Assembly: GCF_900323885.1 (NCBI RefSeq) | Contig: NZ_OOHJ01000018.1 | Span: 1,227,001 to 1,291,000 of the forward strand | Length of the DNA: 64,000 nucleotides | Reading direction: 5' to 3' | Origin: [Actinomadura] parvosata subsp. kistnae | Lineage (GTDB): Bacteria; Actinomycetota; Actinomycetes; Streptosporangiales; Streptosporangiaceae | Shown here: piece after piece, positions 38,941 to 46,391 of the stretch | Layout of the letters: each line of letters opens with the position of its first letter | Position numbering within the stretch: the stretch's first letter is position 1 | Translations under genes and position numbers: made by a program | Notes under the pieces: model-generated | What the model was told of the DNA's origin: nothing | What the model saw: the letters and a program-made list of their open reading frames with translations, nothing else | Databases searched by the model: none

Positions 38941-41220
38941 ATGAACTTCTGCCTGAGCGACCTCGTACCACCGTTGAGGTGGAGCGACTCGTCGACGATC
39001 ACGCTACTCACCGGGCAGCCGGACCTGCCGGATGCGTGGTGGCGCAGTTTGCCCATGCCGCGCGTCCTCGCGGCGATCGGCCCCGAGTCCCTGGGCGAGC
39101 TGCTGACGGAGATCGCCCTCGAGCACTGGCCGGCGGCGGCGGTCGGCGACGTCCTGCCGGCCCTGCACGTCCTCGACCCGGAGGAGGCCGACGAGCCCGC
39201 CGTCGCGATCGCGCTCGACCGCGCCGGGTCGTGGCCCGGGCTGCTCGCCCTGACCAGCCGGGAGCTGGTGGACCAGCCCTTCATCCAGGCGCGGCCGGTG
39301 CTGAACACGCTGTTCTCCGCCGTCCTGGTACGCCTGGCGCACCCCCACGGCGACCCCGCCTCCGCACCCGCCGCCCCCCTGTACGCCGCCGGCGAGGCTG
39401 AGCCGGCCGCTGCCGCGCCGGAACGCGTGGGGGCGGGCGAAGAGGAGCTTCCGCCGCCCGTCGCCGCCCAGCACGGCGCTGAGAGCGCCGAGGAGCCCGC
39501 CCGGGAGCCCGAGGACGCCCAGGAGGCCGCCGAGGAGCACCACGCCGCTCCGGAAGCCGCCGAAGCCGACCCTGAGATCGGCCCCGAGCTCGAAGCCGAG
39601 CACGCCCACGAGGCGGCCGACGAGGCCGGTGACGAAGCTGAGCACGCCGCCGAGGCCGTCGGCGAGGTGGAGCGTGGCGTCGAGCCCGCCGAGATCGCCG
39701 AGCCGGTCGAGCCCGTCGCGGAGCACCGCGCCGAGGGCGCCGCCCAGGCCGCCTACGCCGGTGACGCGCTCGACGCGGACTACCGCGAGCCCTACGAGCC
39801 GCCGCACGAGGCCCAGCCGCGCGAGGACGCGCCGCGCGAGGACGCCGGGCGGGACGAGGCCGTCCTGCACCAGGAGAGCGCCACGCTCGACGAGGAGGAG
39901 CCGGAGGAGGCCGAGCGGGTCCTGGACGCCGACGCGGAGCCGGTGGCCGACGAGGCGGCCGAGCCGGAGCCCGAGCCGGTCCTGGACGCCGCCGACGAGC
40001 CCGCCCCCGAGCCGGCCGCCGAGGAGGCCGAGGCCGTCCAGGCGGCGTACGAGCAGGAGCCGGAAGAGCGGAAGCGGTCGCTGCCGGACCTGATCGAGGC
40101 CGCGTTCGCCGGGCTCGACGACAAGAGCTGGGCCGTGGCACAGAACCGGGTGTTCACAGACGAGCCGTCGGCCGTGGACCAACTGGCCAAGCTGTTCGCC
40201 GTGCCCCCTGCCGAGATCATCGCCACGGAGAGCGAGCTGCGCGACCGCCTGGACCGCTGGCTGGCCAGCGACGAGGCGGCCCCGTACCGGGCGCACCTGG
40301 AGGAGCTGGTCCGGACGCTGGGCCCGGACGCTCCCAAGGAGCAGGTGATCGACGCGGCCGACTGGCACAAGGTGGAGATCCAGGCGCTGGAGGTCCCGGC
40401 GTGGCAGTTCGTGCTGACGACGCTGGCCCCGCCGCCTCCCCCGCCGCCGGTGCCGGTGCCCGTGCAGCAGGAGCTCCCGCCGCCGCCGCTGCCGCAGCGC
40501 AAGCCGTACCAGCAGCAGCCGCAGCCGCCGGTGGAGCTGGTGCCGTCGGCGTTCGGCCCGGTGGGGCTGACGCCGTCCCCGCCTCCTGGGCCGCCGCAGT
40601 TCCAGGCGTTCACGCCGGTGGTGCCGCCGGTGCAGGAGGTGAACGGCGAGCAGGAGCAGCCGTTCCAGCAGCCGCCGCCGGTGGGCGAGCAGGAGCAGCC
40701 GTACCAGCCGTTGAAGGACGTCTCTCAGACGCAGCGCTGCTTCAGGCAGCCGGACGGCCGCTGGTGGCTGCGCATCGACGTGACGGCGGAGCAGCTCGCG
40801 GGCGGCGAGTGCGTGCTGCCGACGGGGTTCGCGTCGTACCTGGGGTTGTCGCCGGGCGAGAGCAGGACGGTGCGCAGCGCCGCGGGCGAGCTGACGATGA
40901 CGTGGCACGGCCGGCCGACGCTGCTGAGCATCGAGCGGCTGCTGGTGGACGTGGGCGCCCGTGAGGGCGGCCACCTGTTCCTGACGCTGTCGGACGAGGG
41001 GGTGCTGCGGGCCAGGCACCTCCCGGTCGCCGCCCAGGGCGCCGAGAAGATCACCAAGGCGCTGCGCCTGGTGGGGTACACGGCTCCGGGCGGCACCAGG
41101 GACCAGGCGGCGAGGGTGATCGCCACGAGGATCGGCATGGCGGGCCCGGTCGTCCTGCCCGACCTGCTCGACAGGCTCCGTGAACGCGGGGATCGCGACC
41201 TGCTAGAGCTCTTGGACTGA
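38941..41220 (+). CDS. Paralogue A of a helicase-associated DNA-binding-like protein
   Basis: Protein of 759 residues. It shares with paralogue B (43095) an N-terminal motif (L-S-D-L-x-P-P-L-R-W), a middle region and a C-terminal domain of about 173 residues (from P-Y-Q-P-L-K-D-V-S-Q, residue 587). The middle region corresponds to the sigma-4-like helix-turn-helix of B but is degenerate here (L-A-K-L-F-A-V-P-P-A-E-I-I). Residues about 145-375 are a very acidic Ala/Glu/Pro linker, and 498-586 is Pro/Gln-rich. The C-terminal domain has L-P-T-G-F-A-S-Y-L-G and G-G-H-L-F-L-T-L-S, reminiscent of a B3-like barrel. It ends 5 nt before the helicase gene. No function is known to me. Confidence 0.85.
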   Translation: MNFCLSDLVPPLRWSDSSTITLLTGQPDLPDAWWRSLPMPRVLAAIGPESLGELLTEIALEHWPAAAVGDVLPALHVLDPEEADEPAVAIALDRAGSWPGLLALTSRELVDQPFIQARPVLNTLFSAVLVRLAHPHGDPASAPAAPLYAAGEAEPAAAAPERVGAGEEELPPPVAAQHGAESAEEPAREPEDAQEAAEEHHAAPEAAEADPEIGPELEAEHAHEAADEAGDEAEHAAEAVGEVERGVEPAEIAEPVEPVAEHRAEGAAQAAYAGDALDADYREPYEPPHEAQPREDAPREDAGRDEAVLHQESATLDEEEPEEAERVLDADAEPVADEAAEPEPEPVLDAADEPAPEPAAEEAEAVQAAYEQEPEERKRSLPDLIEAAFAGLDDKSWAVAQNRVFTDEPSAVDQLAKLFAVPPAEIIATESELRDRLDRWLASDEAAPYRAHLEELVRTLGPDAPKEQVIDAADWHKVEIQALEVPAWQFVLTTLAPPPPPPPVPVPVQQELPPPPLPQRKPYQQQPQPPVELVPSAFGPVGLTPSPPPGPPQFQAFTPVVPPVQEVNGEQEQPFQQPPPVGEQEQPYQPLKDVSQTQRCFRQPDGRWWLRIDVTAEQLAGGECVLPTGFASYLGLSPGESRTVRSAAGELTMTWHGRPTLLSIERLLVDVGAREGGHLFLTLSDEGVLRARHLPVAAQGAEKITKALRLVGYTAPGGTRDQAARVIATRIGMAGPVVLPDLLDRLRERGDRDLLELLD

Positions 41221-41225
41221 GCCGG

Positions 41226-43046
41226 GTGCCGCGGCTCGCGATCGGCCCTGAGTTTCCCAGGGAGCTCAGCGCACTGGCCCAGCCGGTGCGCAGGGACGCC
41301 GTGGTCGCGCTGCGCCGGTTCCTGCTGAACGTGTCGGGCGCGCCGCATCCGGAGCGGGTGCGGGGCGCCAGGGATCCGCGGGTCGCGACGCTGCGGCTGG
41401 CCGAGGGCCATCGCGGGGTGGTGGTGCGGCAGCGGGACGTGTACTGGCTGCGCACGCTGCTGCCGGACCCGGAGGCGTGGGCGTTCGCCCGCCGCCACCG
41501 CTATGGCGTGAACCCGGCGATCGGCGTCGTCGAGGAGTGGGACGACGAGGCGCTGGCGCGGGTGGAGCCGGCGTTACGGCGTTCGGCCAGGTCAGGTCGG
41601 CTGTTCGCGCCGATCTGCGACGGGGATCTGCTGGGGCTGGGCCTCGACGGGCACGCGCTGCCGCTGTTCCGCCTGATCACGACGGAGGCGGACGTGGCCG
41701 CGCTGGAGCCGCTGCTGCCGCCCACCCAGTACGTCCCGCTGGCGGTGCTGGCCAGGGGCGGGACGCTGTCGGAGGCGTGGCGGGAGCTGAACGCCTGGCG
41801 CGCCGTGGACCGGGACGAGGGCCCGATCGACACGGAGGACCTGTACGCGGCGCTGCTGCGCAGCCCGGACCGGGCGGTGTTCGTCTCGGACAAGGTGACG
41901 CTGGACCGGGTGCTGGAGGCGCCGGCGTGGTGCACGTTCCTGTACCCGCCGCAGCACCGGCTGGCCAGGGCGGCCGGGTACGAGCATCCGGTGCTGGTCG
42001 TGGGCGGCGCGGGCACCGGCAAGACCATGGTCGCGCTGCACCGGGCGGCCCATCTGGCGGCGCGCGGGTCGGGGCCGGTGCTGCTGGTCACGTTCTCGCA
42101 GAGCCTGGTGGAGGAGCTGTCGGCGAAGCTGGACGTGCTGATCGAGGACGAGGTCGTGCGCAAGCGGGTCGAGGTGGACAACGCCGAGCGCCTGGCGGTG
42201 CGCATCGTGGCCGCCGCGGAGGGCCACCGTCCCGCGCTGGTGGGCCGGGGGGCGCGCTCGCTGGCTCAGCTCACGGACGACGCGCTCAGGTTGCTGTCGA
42301 TCACGACAGGTGATCTGCTCGACGATGTGGATCCGGGGCGCAAGCCGTACCGTCACATGGTTGTGGACGAGGCACAGGACGTCAGCCCGGCGCAGTGGCG
42401 GCTGCTGCGGGCGGCCGTGCCGCGGGCGCGCGACGACCTGTTCATCGTGGGCGACCCGCACCAGCGGGTCACCGACACGAAGGTGGCGCTCGGCGCGGTG
42501 GGCATCCCCGCCGCGCAGCACGCGCTCGACCGCTCCCACCGGCTGCCGCAGGAGCTGCTGTCCTTCACGGTACGGCTGCGCGGCGGCGGCCCCTCGCCGG
42601 GCCTGGTCACGGGGGTGACCGACTTGTCGGCCTTCAGCGCGACCCGTCATGGCGAGCGGCCGGTGGTCAGGGCGTACGACACGCCTGAGGCGGAGCTGGC
42701 GGGGCTGCGCGGCACGATCGACGCCTGGCTCGCCGACGGCGTGCCGGCGCGGGAGATCGCCGTGGGGGCCCGCAACCAGCGGCTGGTCCGCGACGCCAAG
42801 CGGGCGCTGCGCGGCCTGGACGTGCGGGCGTCGACGTTCCAGCACATGAAGGGCCTGGAGTTCGAGCGGGTGGCGCTGATCGGGGTGGCGGAGGGCGTGG
42901 TGCCCGAGCCGCCGCCGGACGAGCCGTACGCGCGGGCTCGTGCGCTGCAACGCGAACGGAGCATACTGTTCGTCGCCTGCACCCGGGCGCGTTCGATGCT
43001 CTATATCTCCCATTCCGGAAGAGGCAGCCCGTTTCTACCCCTCTGA
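41226..43046 (+). CDS. Superfamily 1 (UvrD/Rep-like) helicase of a three-gene set
   Basis: Protein of 606 residues. Residues 1-250 are a poorly recognised N-terminal domain; the helicase core starts with Walker A G-G-A-G-T-G-K-T (about 259-266), then V-D-E-A-Q-D (about 380), F-I-V-G-D-P-H-Q-R (motif III/Q) and a C-terminal S-I-L-F-V-A-C-T-R-A-R (motif VI). It probably unwinds or translocates on DNA using ATP. The GTG start lies 5 nt after the stop of paralogue A, indicating coupled translation; paralogue B follows after 48 nt. The unusual N-terminus and context distinguish it from housekeeping UvrD, PcrA and RecD. Confidence 0.85.
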   Translation: MPRLAIGPEFPRELSALAQPVRRDAVVALRRFLLNVSGAPHPERVRGARDPRVATLRLAEGHRGVVVRQRDVYWLRTLLPDPEAWAFARRHRYGVNPAIGVVEEWDDEALARVEPALRRSARSGRLFAPICDGDLLGLGLDGHALPLFRLITTEADVAALEPLLPPTQYVPLAVLARGGTLSEAWRELNAWRAVDRDEGPIDTEDLYAALLRSPDRAVFVSDKVTLDRVLEAPAWCTFLYPPQHRLARAAGYEHPVLVVGGAGTGKTMVALHRAAHLAARGSGPVLLVTFSQSLVEELSAKLDVLIEDEVVRKRVEVDNAERLAVRIVAAAEGHRPALVGRGARSLAQLTDDALRLLSITTGDLLDDVDPGRKPYRHMVVDEAQDVSPAQWRLLRAAVPRARDDLFIVGDPHQRVTDTKVALGAVGIPAAQHALDRSHRLPQELLSFTVRLRGGGPSPGLVTGVTDLSAFSATRHGERPVVRAYDTPEAELAGLRGTIDAWLADGVPAREIAVGARNQRLVRDAKRALRGLDVRASTFQHMKGLEFERVALIGVAEGVVPEPPPDEPYARARALQRERSILFVACTRARSMLYISHSGRGSPFLPL

Positions 43047-43094
43047 TCACATAGTCTGAACTGCGGATATCTTCCCTTTGCCGGTTGGACCTCA

Positions 43095-44939
43095 ATGAAC
43101 CTCAGCCTGAGCGACCTCGCGCCACCCCTGCGCTGGACCTCCCCTGGTCTGATAGCGCCGATCGTGGAGGAGCCCCAGCTGCCCGAGGCCTGGTGGCAGG
43201 CGATCCCCCTCGACCGCGTGTGCGCCATCGTCGGCGCGCCGGCCGTCGCCGGCCACCTGGCCGACCTGGCGGTGGCCTTCTGGGGGCATCTCATGCTCGG
43301 CGACATCCTGCCGCTGCTGCGCTTCTCCGACCCCGCCGAGGCCGAGCGGACCCCGGAGACGCTGGGCAAGGACGTGGTGCAGAAACTGTTCAGCGGCGTG
43401 TTCGAGCGGCTGCTCGAGCCCGCCCCTGAGGCGGTGCCCGCCCCGGCCAGGCCCGACCGGCCGCTGCCCGAGCTGATCGACGAGCTGTTCGGCGCGCTGG
43501 ACGACCGGCAGCGCGCCATCGCCCGCGACCGCCTGTACGCCACGCAGCGGGCCACGCTGGACGAGCTGGCGCAGCGGTTCTCGGTGACGCGGGAGCGGAT
43601 CAGGCAGATCGAGCGCGACCTGCGCGACCACGTGGAGTCCTGGCTGAGCAGGCCGGAGGCGGCCGCCCTGGTCGCGCACGTCGCCTGGCTGCGCGGCCGG
43701 CTGGGCTCCGCGGCCCCGGCCGACGACCTCCAGGCCACCGTTCCGTGGCACCGCACCGAGCTGCGCACGCTGGGCATCCCCGCGTGGCGGTTCGTGCGGA
43801 CGCTGCTGACCGGCTACGAGCAGGCCGACGGCTGGCTCGTGGCGGGCGGGGCCGACGAGCTGAGGGAGAAGACGCGCCAGCTCTTCGCCGACGGGCCGCA
43901 CCCGCTCGGCGAGGCCGTGTCCATGGTGGCGCAGCTCGGCGTGCGCGAGGACGTCGCCGAGCGGTGGATCCTGGCCGTGCCGCAGTTGCGCGTGCTGGGC
44001 CAGCACGTGGTGCCGTGGCCGCGCAGCATCAACGAGAAGGCCGAGGCGGTGCTCGCGGTGGCGGGCGCGCCGCTGTCGCCCGAGGAGATCCAGGAGCGCA
44101 TCGGCGAGGACTACAGCCTGGTCGGCATCCGCAACCAGCTCACCGCCGACGAGCGCTTCCGCCGGGTCGACCGCAACAAGTACGGGCTGACCAGGTGGGG
44201 CGGCGACGAGTACCTGGGGATCAGGGAGATGATCGCCAGGGAGATCGAGCGGGCCGGCGGCGAGGCGTCGGTGAGCACGATCGTGGCCAACCTGACCTCC
44301 CGCTACGACGTGAGCGAGAGCTCGGTGCGCGCGTACTCGGGCGGGCCCGGGTTCGAGCGCACGCAGCGGGGCTGGATCAGGGTGGCGGGCACCGCGCCCG
44401 GCGGCGAGGCGGAGCCGTACCAGCCGCGCAAGGACGTCTCCGAGACGCGGCGCAGCTTCCGCTCCCGCGACGGCCGCTGGTGGCACCGCGTGGACGTCAA
44501 CGCCGAGCACCTGCGCGGCTCCGGGTCGCCGCTGCCCACGGGGTTCGCGGCGTACCTGGGGATGGCGCCGGGCGGGCAGCTCACGGCGTCCGCGCCGTCC
44601 GGCGACGTGGTGATCAGCTGGCACAACCAGCCCACGATGGGCTCGATCCGCAACGTCCTGGCCGAGTACAAGGCGCAGGAGGGCGACCACGTCTTCCTGA
44701 CCGTGTCCGACGGCGGGGAGCTGCTGACCCGCTACCTGCCGGCCGCGCCGGTCAACATGCCGCCGATCAACCGGGCACTCTACCTGTTCGGCTACACCGC
44801 GCCCGTCAGCTCCGAGATGGAGGGGTTGCGGCTGATCGGGGCCAGGATCGGGCTGCCCGACACGGCGACGCGCGAGGAGATCCTGGCCAGGCTGCGCGAG
44901 CGCGGCGACCGCGACATTCTCGGTTTCCTGGGCGGATGA
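43095..44939 (+). CDS. Paralogue B: sigma-4-like HTH plus winged-helix and shared C-terminal domain
   Basis: Protein of 614 residues. Residues 153-183 (T-L-D-E-L-A-Q-R-F-S-V-T-R-E-R-I-R-Q-I-E) match region 4 of primary sigma factors almost exactly, but no region 2 is present, so this is not a sigma factor. Residues 311-431 look like two winged-helix units (R-F-R-R-V-D-R-N-K-Y-G-L-T-R-W-G is HARE-HTH-like). The C-terminal 174 residues (from P-Y-Q-P-R-K-D-V-S-E) are shared with paralogue A, including L-P-T-G-F-A-A-Y-L-G and G-D-H-V-F-L-T-V-S. The N-terminal L-S-D-L-A-P-P-L-R-W motif is also shared. Likely a DNA-binding partner of the adjacent helicase. Confidence 0.85.
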   Translation: MNLSLSDLAPPLRWTSPGLIAPIVEEPQLPEAWWQAIPLDRVCAIVGAPAVAGHLADLAVAFWGHLMLGDILPLLRFSDPAEAERTPETLGKDVVQKLFSGVFERLLEPAPEAVPAPARPDRPLPELIDELFGALDDRQRAIARDRLYATQRATLDELAQRFSVTRERIRQIERDLRDHVESWLSRPEAAALVAHVAWLRGRLGSAAPADDLQATVPWHRTELRTLGIPAWRFVRTLLTGYEQADGWLVAGGADELREKTRQLFADGPHPLGEAVSMVAQLGVREDVAERWILAVPQLRVLGQHVVPWPRSINEKAEAVLAVAGAPLSPEEIQERIGEDYSLVGIRNQLTADERFRRVDRNKYGLTRWGGDEYLGIREMIAREIERAGGEASVSTIVANLTSRYDVSESSVRAYSGGPGFERTQRGWIRVAGTAPGGEAEPYQPRKDVSETRRSFRSRDGRWWHRVDVNAEHLRGSGSPLPTGFAAYLGMAPGGQLTASAPSGDVVISWHNQPTMGSIRNVLAEYKAQEGDHVFLTVSDGGELLTRYLPAAPVNMPPINRALYLFGYTAPVSSEMEGLRLIGARIGLPDTATREEILARLRERGDRDILGFLGG

Positions 44940-44947
44940 CGCCGGGC

Positions 44948-44953
44948 TAAGCT
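44948..44953 (+). promoter_or_regulatory. Candidate -10 element for cysS
   Basis: TAAGCT ends 6 nt before the ATG at 44960, the leaderless spacing. cysS may therefore be transcribed independently of the upstream set. Confidence 0.35.
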
Positions 44954-44959
44954 CGGCAG

Positions 44960-46324
44960 ATGTTGCGGATCTACGACACGCGCGCCAGGCAGGTCGAGGA
45001 GATCGCCGCCGGGCGCGCGCTGCGGATGTACACGTGCGGGCCCACGGTCTATCGCCACGCGCACGTGGGCAACCTGCGCACGTACCTGCTGTCCGACCTG
45101 ATCAGACGGGTCCTGGAGCGGCGGCGGGTGCGGGTCGTGGCCTGCCAGAACATCACCGACGTCGGCCATCTCACCGACGACGCCGACGCGGGCGAGGACA
45201 AGGTCCTGCTGCGGGCGCGGGCCGAGGGGCGCTCGCCGCTGGAGCTGGCCCGCCACTACGAGGAGGCGTTCAGGGCCGACACGGCCGCGCTCAACCTCCG
45301 GCCGCCCGAGCACATGCCCAGGGCCAGCGAGACCGTCGACCTGATGATCGAGCTGATCGCCAAGCTGGTCGAGCAGGGCCACGCCTACACCGTGCCCGAC
45401 GGGTCGGTGTTCTTCGACGTGCGCACGTTCCCCTCCTACGGGGAGATCTCCGGCAACCGGCTCGACGCGCTCAAGCCCGCCCACCGCATCGACGCGGTCG
45501 ATGCGCGCAAGCGCTTCCACGCCGACTGGGCGCTGTGGAAGCCCGGCGAGGGCGAGCTGACCTGGGAGGCGCCGTGGGGGCGCGGCTTCCCCGGCTGGCA
45601 CGTGGAGTGCTCGGCCATGTCGCTGCGCTATCTCGGCTCGCGCTTCGAGATTCACACGGCCGGCATCGACCTGCGCTTCCCGCACCATGAGGACGAGCGG
45701 GCGCAGTCGAACGCGGCCACCGGCCACGAGGTGGTGGACCACTGGGTGCACGGCGAGCACCTGCTCTTCGACGGCCAGAAGATGGCCAAGTCCACGGGGA
45801 ACGTGGTGCTGCTGTCCGACGTCGTGGCGGCCGGGCTCGACCCGCTGGCCGTGCGGATGGCGTTCCTGGAGCACCGCTACCGCCAGCAGATGAACCTGAC
45901 GTGGGACACTCTGAAGGCCGCCGACCGCACGCTGCGCAGGTGGCGCTCCCGGGTGGCCGAGTGGGCCGAGTCCGTCAGCGCGCCGCTGTCGCAGGAGCAC
46001 GTCGACCGGGCCGAGGCGGCCTTCGACGACGACCTCGACACCCCGGCGGCGCTGCGGGTGCTGCGGGAGCTGGAGCGCGACGAGTCGGTGGCGCCGGGGG
46101 CGAAGTTCGAGACGTTCCTGCATCTCGACCAGGTGCTGGGGCTCGACCTGTCGATCGACATCGGCCGGCCCAAGGTGCTGCCGCCGGGCGCCGCCGAGCT
46201 GCTGGAGGCGCGGGAGCGGGCGCGCGCGGCGAAGGACTACGCCGCCTCCGACCGGCTGCGCGACGAGCTGGCCGAGCTGGGGGTGCGGGTATCCGACACG
46301 CCGGAGGGGCAGACGTGGGCCTGA
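44960..46324 (+). CDS. cysS: Cysteine--tRNA ligase
   Basis: Class I aminoacyl-tRNA synthetase of 454 residues, close to usual CysRS length. M-Y-T-C-G-P-T-V-Y contains the first zinc Cys and W-H-V-E-C-S a second, with H-H-E-D-E for the others. The HIGH motif reads H-V-G-N and KMSKS reads K-M-A-K-S. Signature N-I-T-D-V-G-H-L-T and Y-R-Q-Q-M-N-L-T favour CysRS over the related mycothiol ligase MshC. It charges tRNA-Cys in the cytosol; whether it is the only copy in the genome cannot be seen here. It starts 20 nt after paralogue B. Confidence 0.9.
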   Translation: MLRIYDTRARQVEEIAAGRALRMYTCGPTVYRHAHVGNLRTYLLSDLIRRVLERRRVRVVACQNITDVGHLTDDADAGEDKVLLRARAEGRSPLELARHYEEAFRADTAALNLRPPEHMPRASETVDLMIELIAKLVEQGHAYTVPDGSVFFDVRTFPSYGEISGNRLDALKPAHRIDAVDARKRFHADWALWKPGEGELTWEAPWGRGFPGWHVECSAMSLRYLGSRFEIHTAGIDLRFPHHEDERAQSNAATGHEVVDHWVHGEHLLFDGQKMAKSTGNVVLLSDVVAAGLDPLAVRMAFLEHRYRQQMNLTWDTLKAADRTLRRWRSRVAEWAESVSAPLSQEHVDRAEAAFDDDLDTPAALRVLRELERDESVAPGAKFETFLHLDQVLGLDLSIDIGRPKVLPPGAAELLEARERARAAKDYAASDRLRDELAELGVRVSDTPEGQTWA

Positions 46325-46347
46325 GCGGGCGTCCGGAGGAGTGATCA

Positions 46348-46374
46348 CGAACTGCCAGACTTGATGCCAGTTCG
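46348..46374 (+). promoter_or_regulatory. Inverted repeat before the penicillin-acylase gene
   Basis: CGAACTG-N13-CAGTTCG, 7-bp perfect arms, 5 nt upstream of the AAGGAGG ribosome site. It may be an operator or an RNA hairpin affecting translation. Confidence 0.4.
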
Positions 46375-46391
46375 GCATGAAGGAGGTGGCG

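Noticed and set aside
39004..41019. 671-residue antisense frame over paralogue A
   Set aside because: Low-complexity Leu/Arg/Gly product; the plus strand shares domains with paralogue B.
43095..44939. A true sigma factor
   Set aside because: Only region 4-like helix-turn-helix is present, without region 2 for core binding and -10 melting.
44960..46324. Mycothiol ligase MshC instead of CysRS
   Set aside because: N-I-T-D-V-G-H-L-T and R-Y-R-Q-Q-M-N-L-T match CysRS; MshC-type N-terminal motifs are absent.
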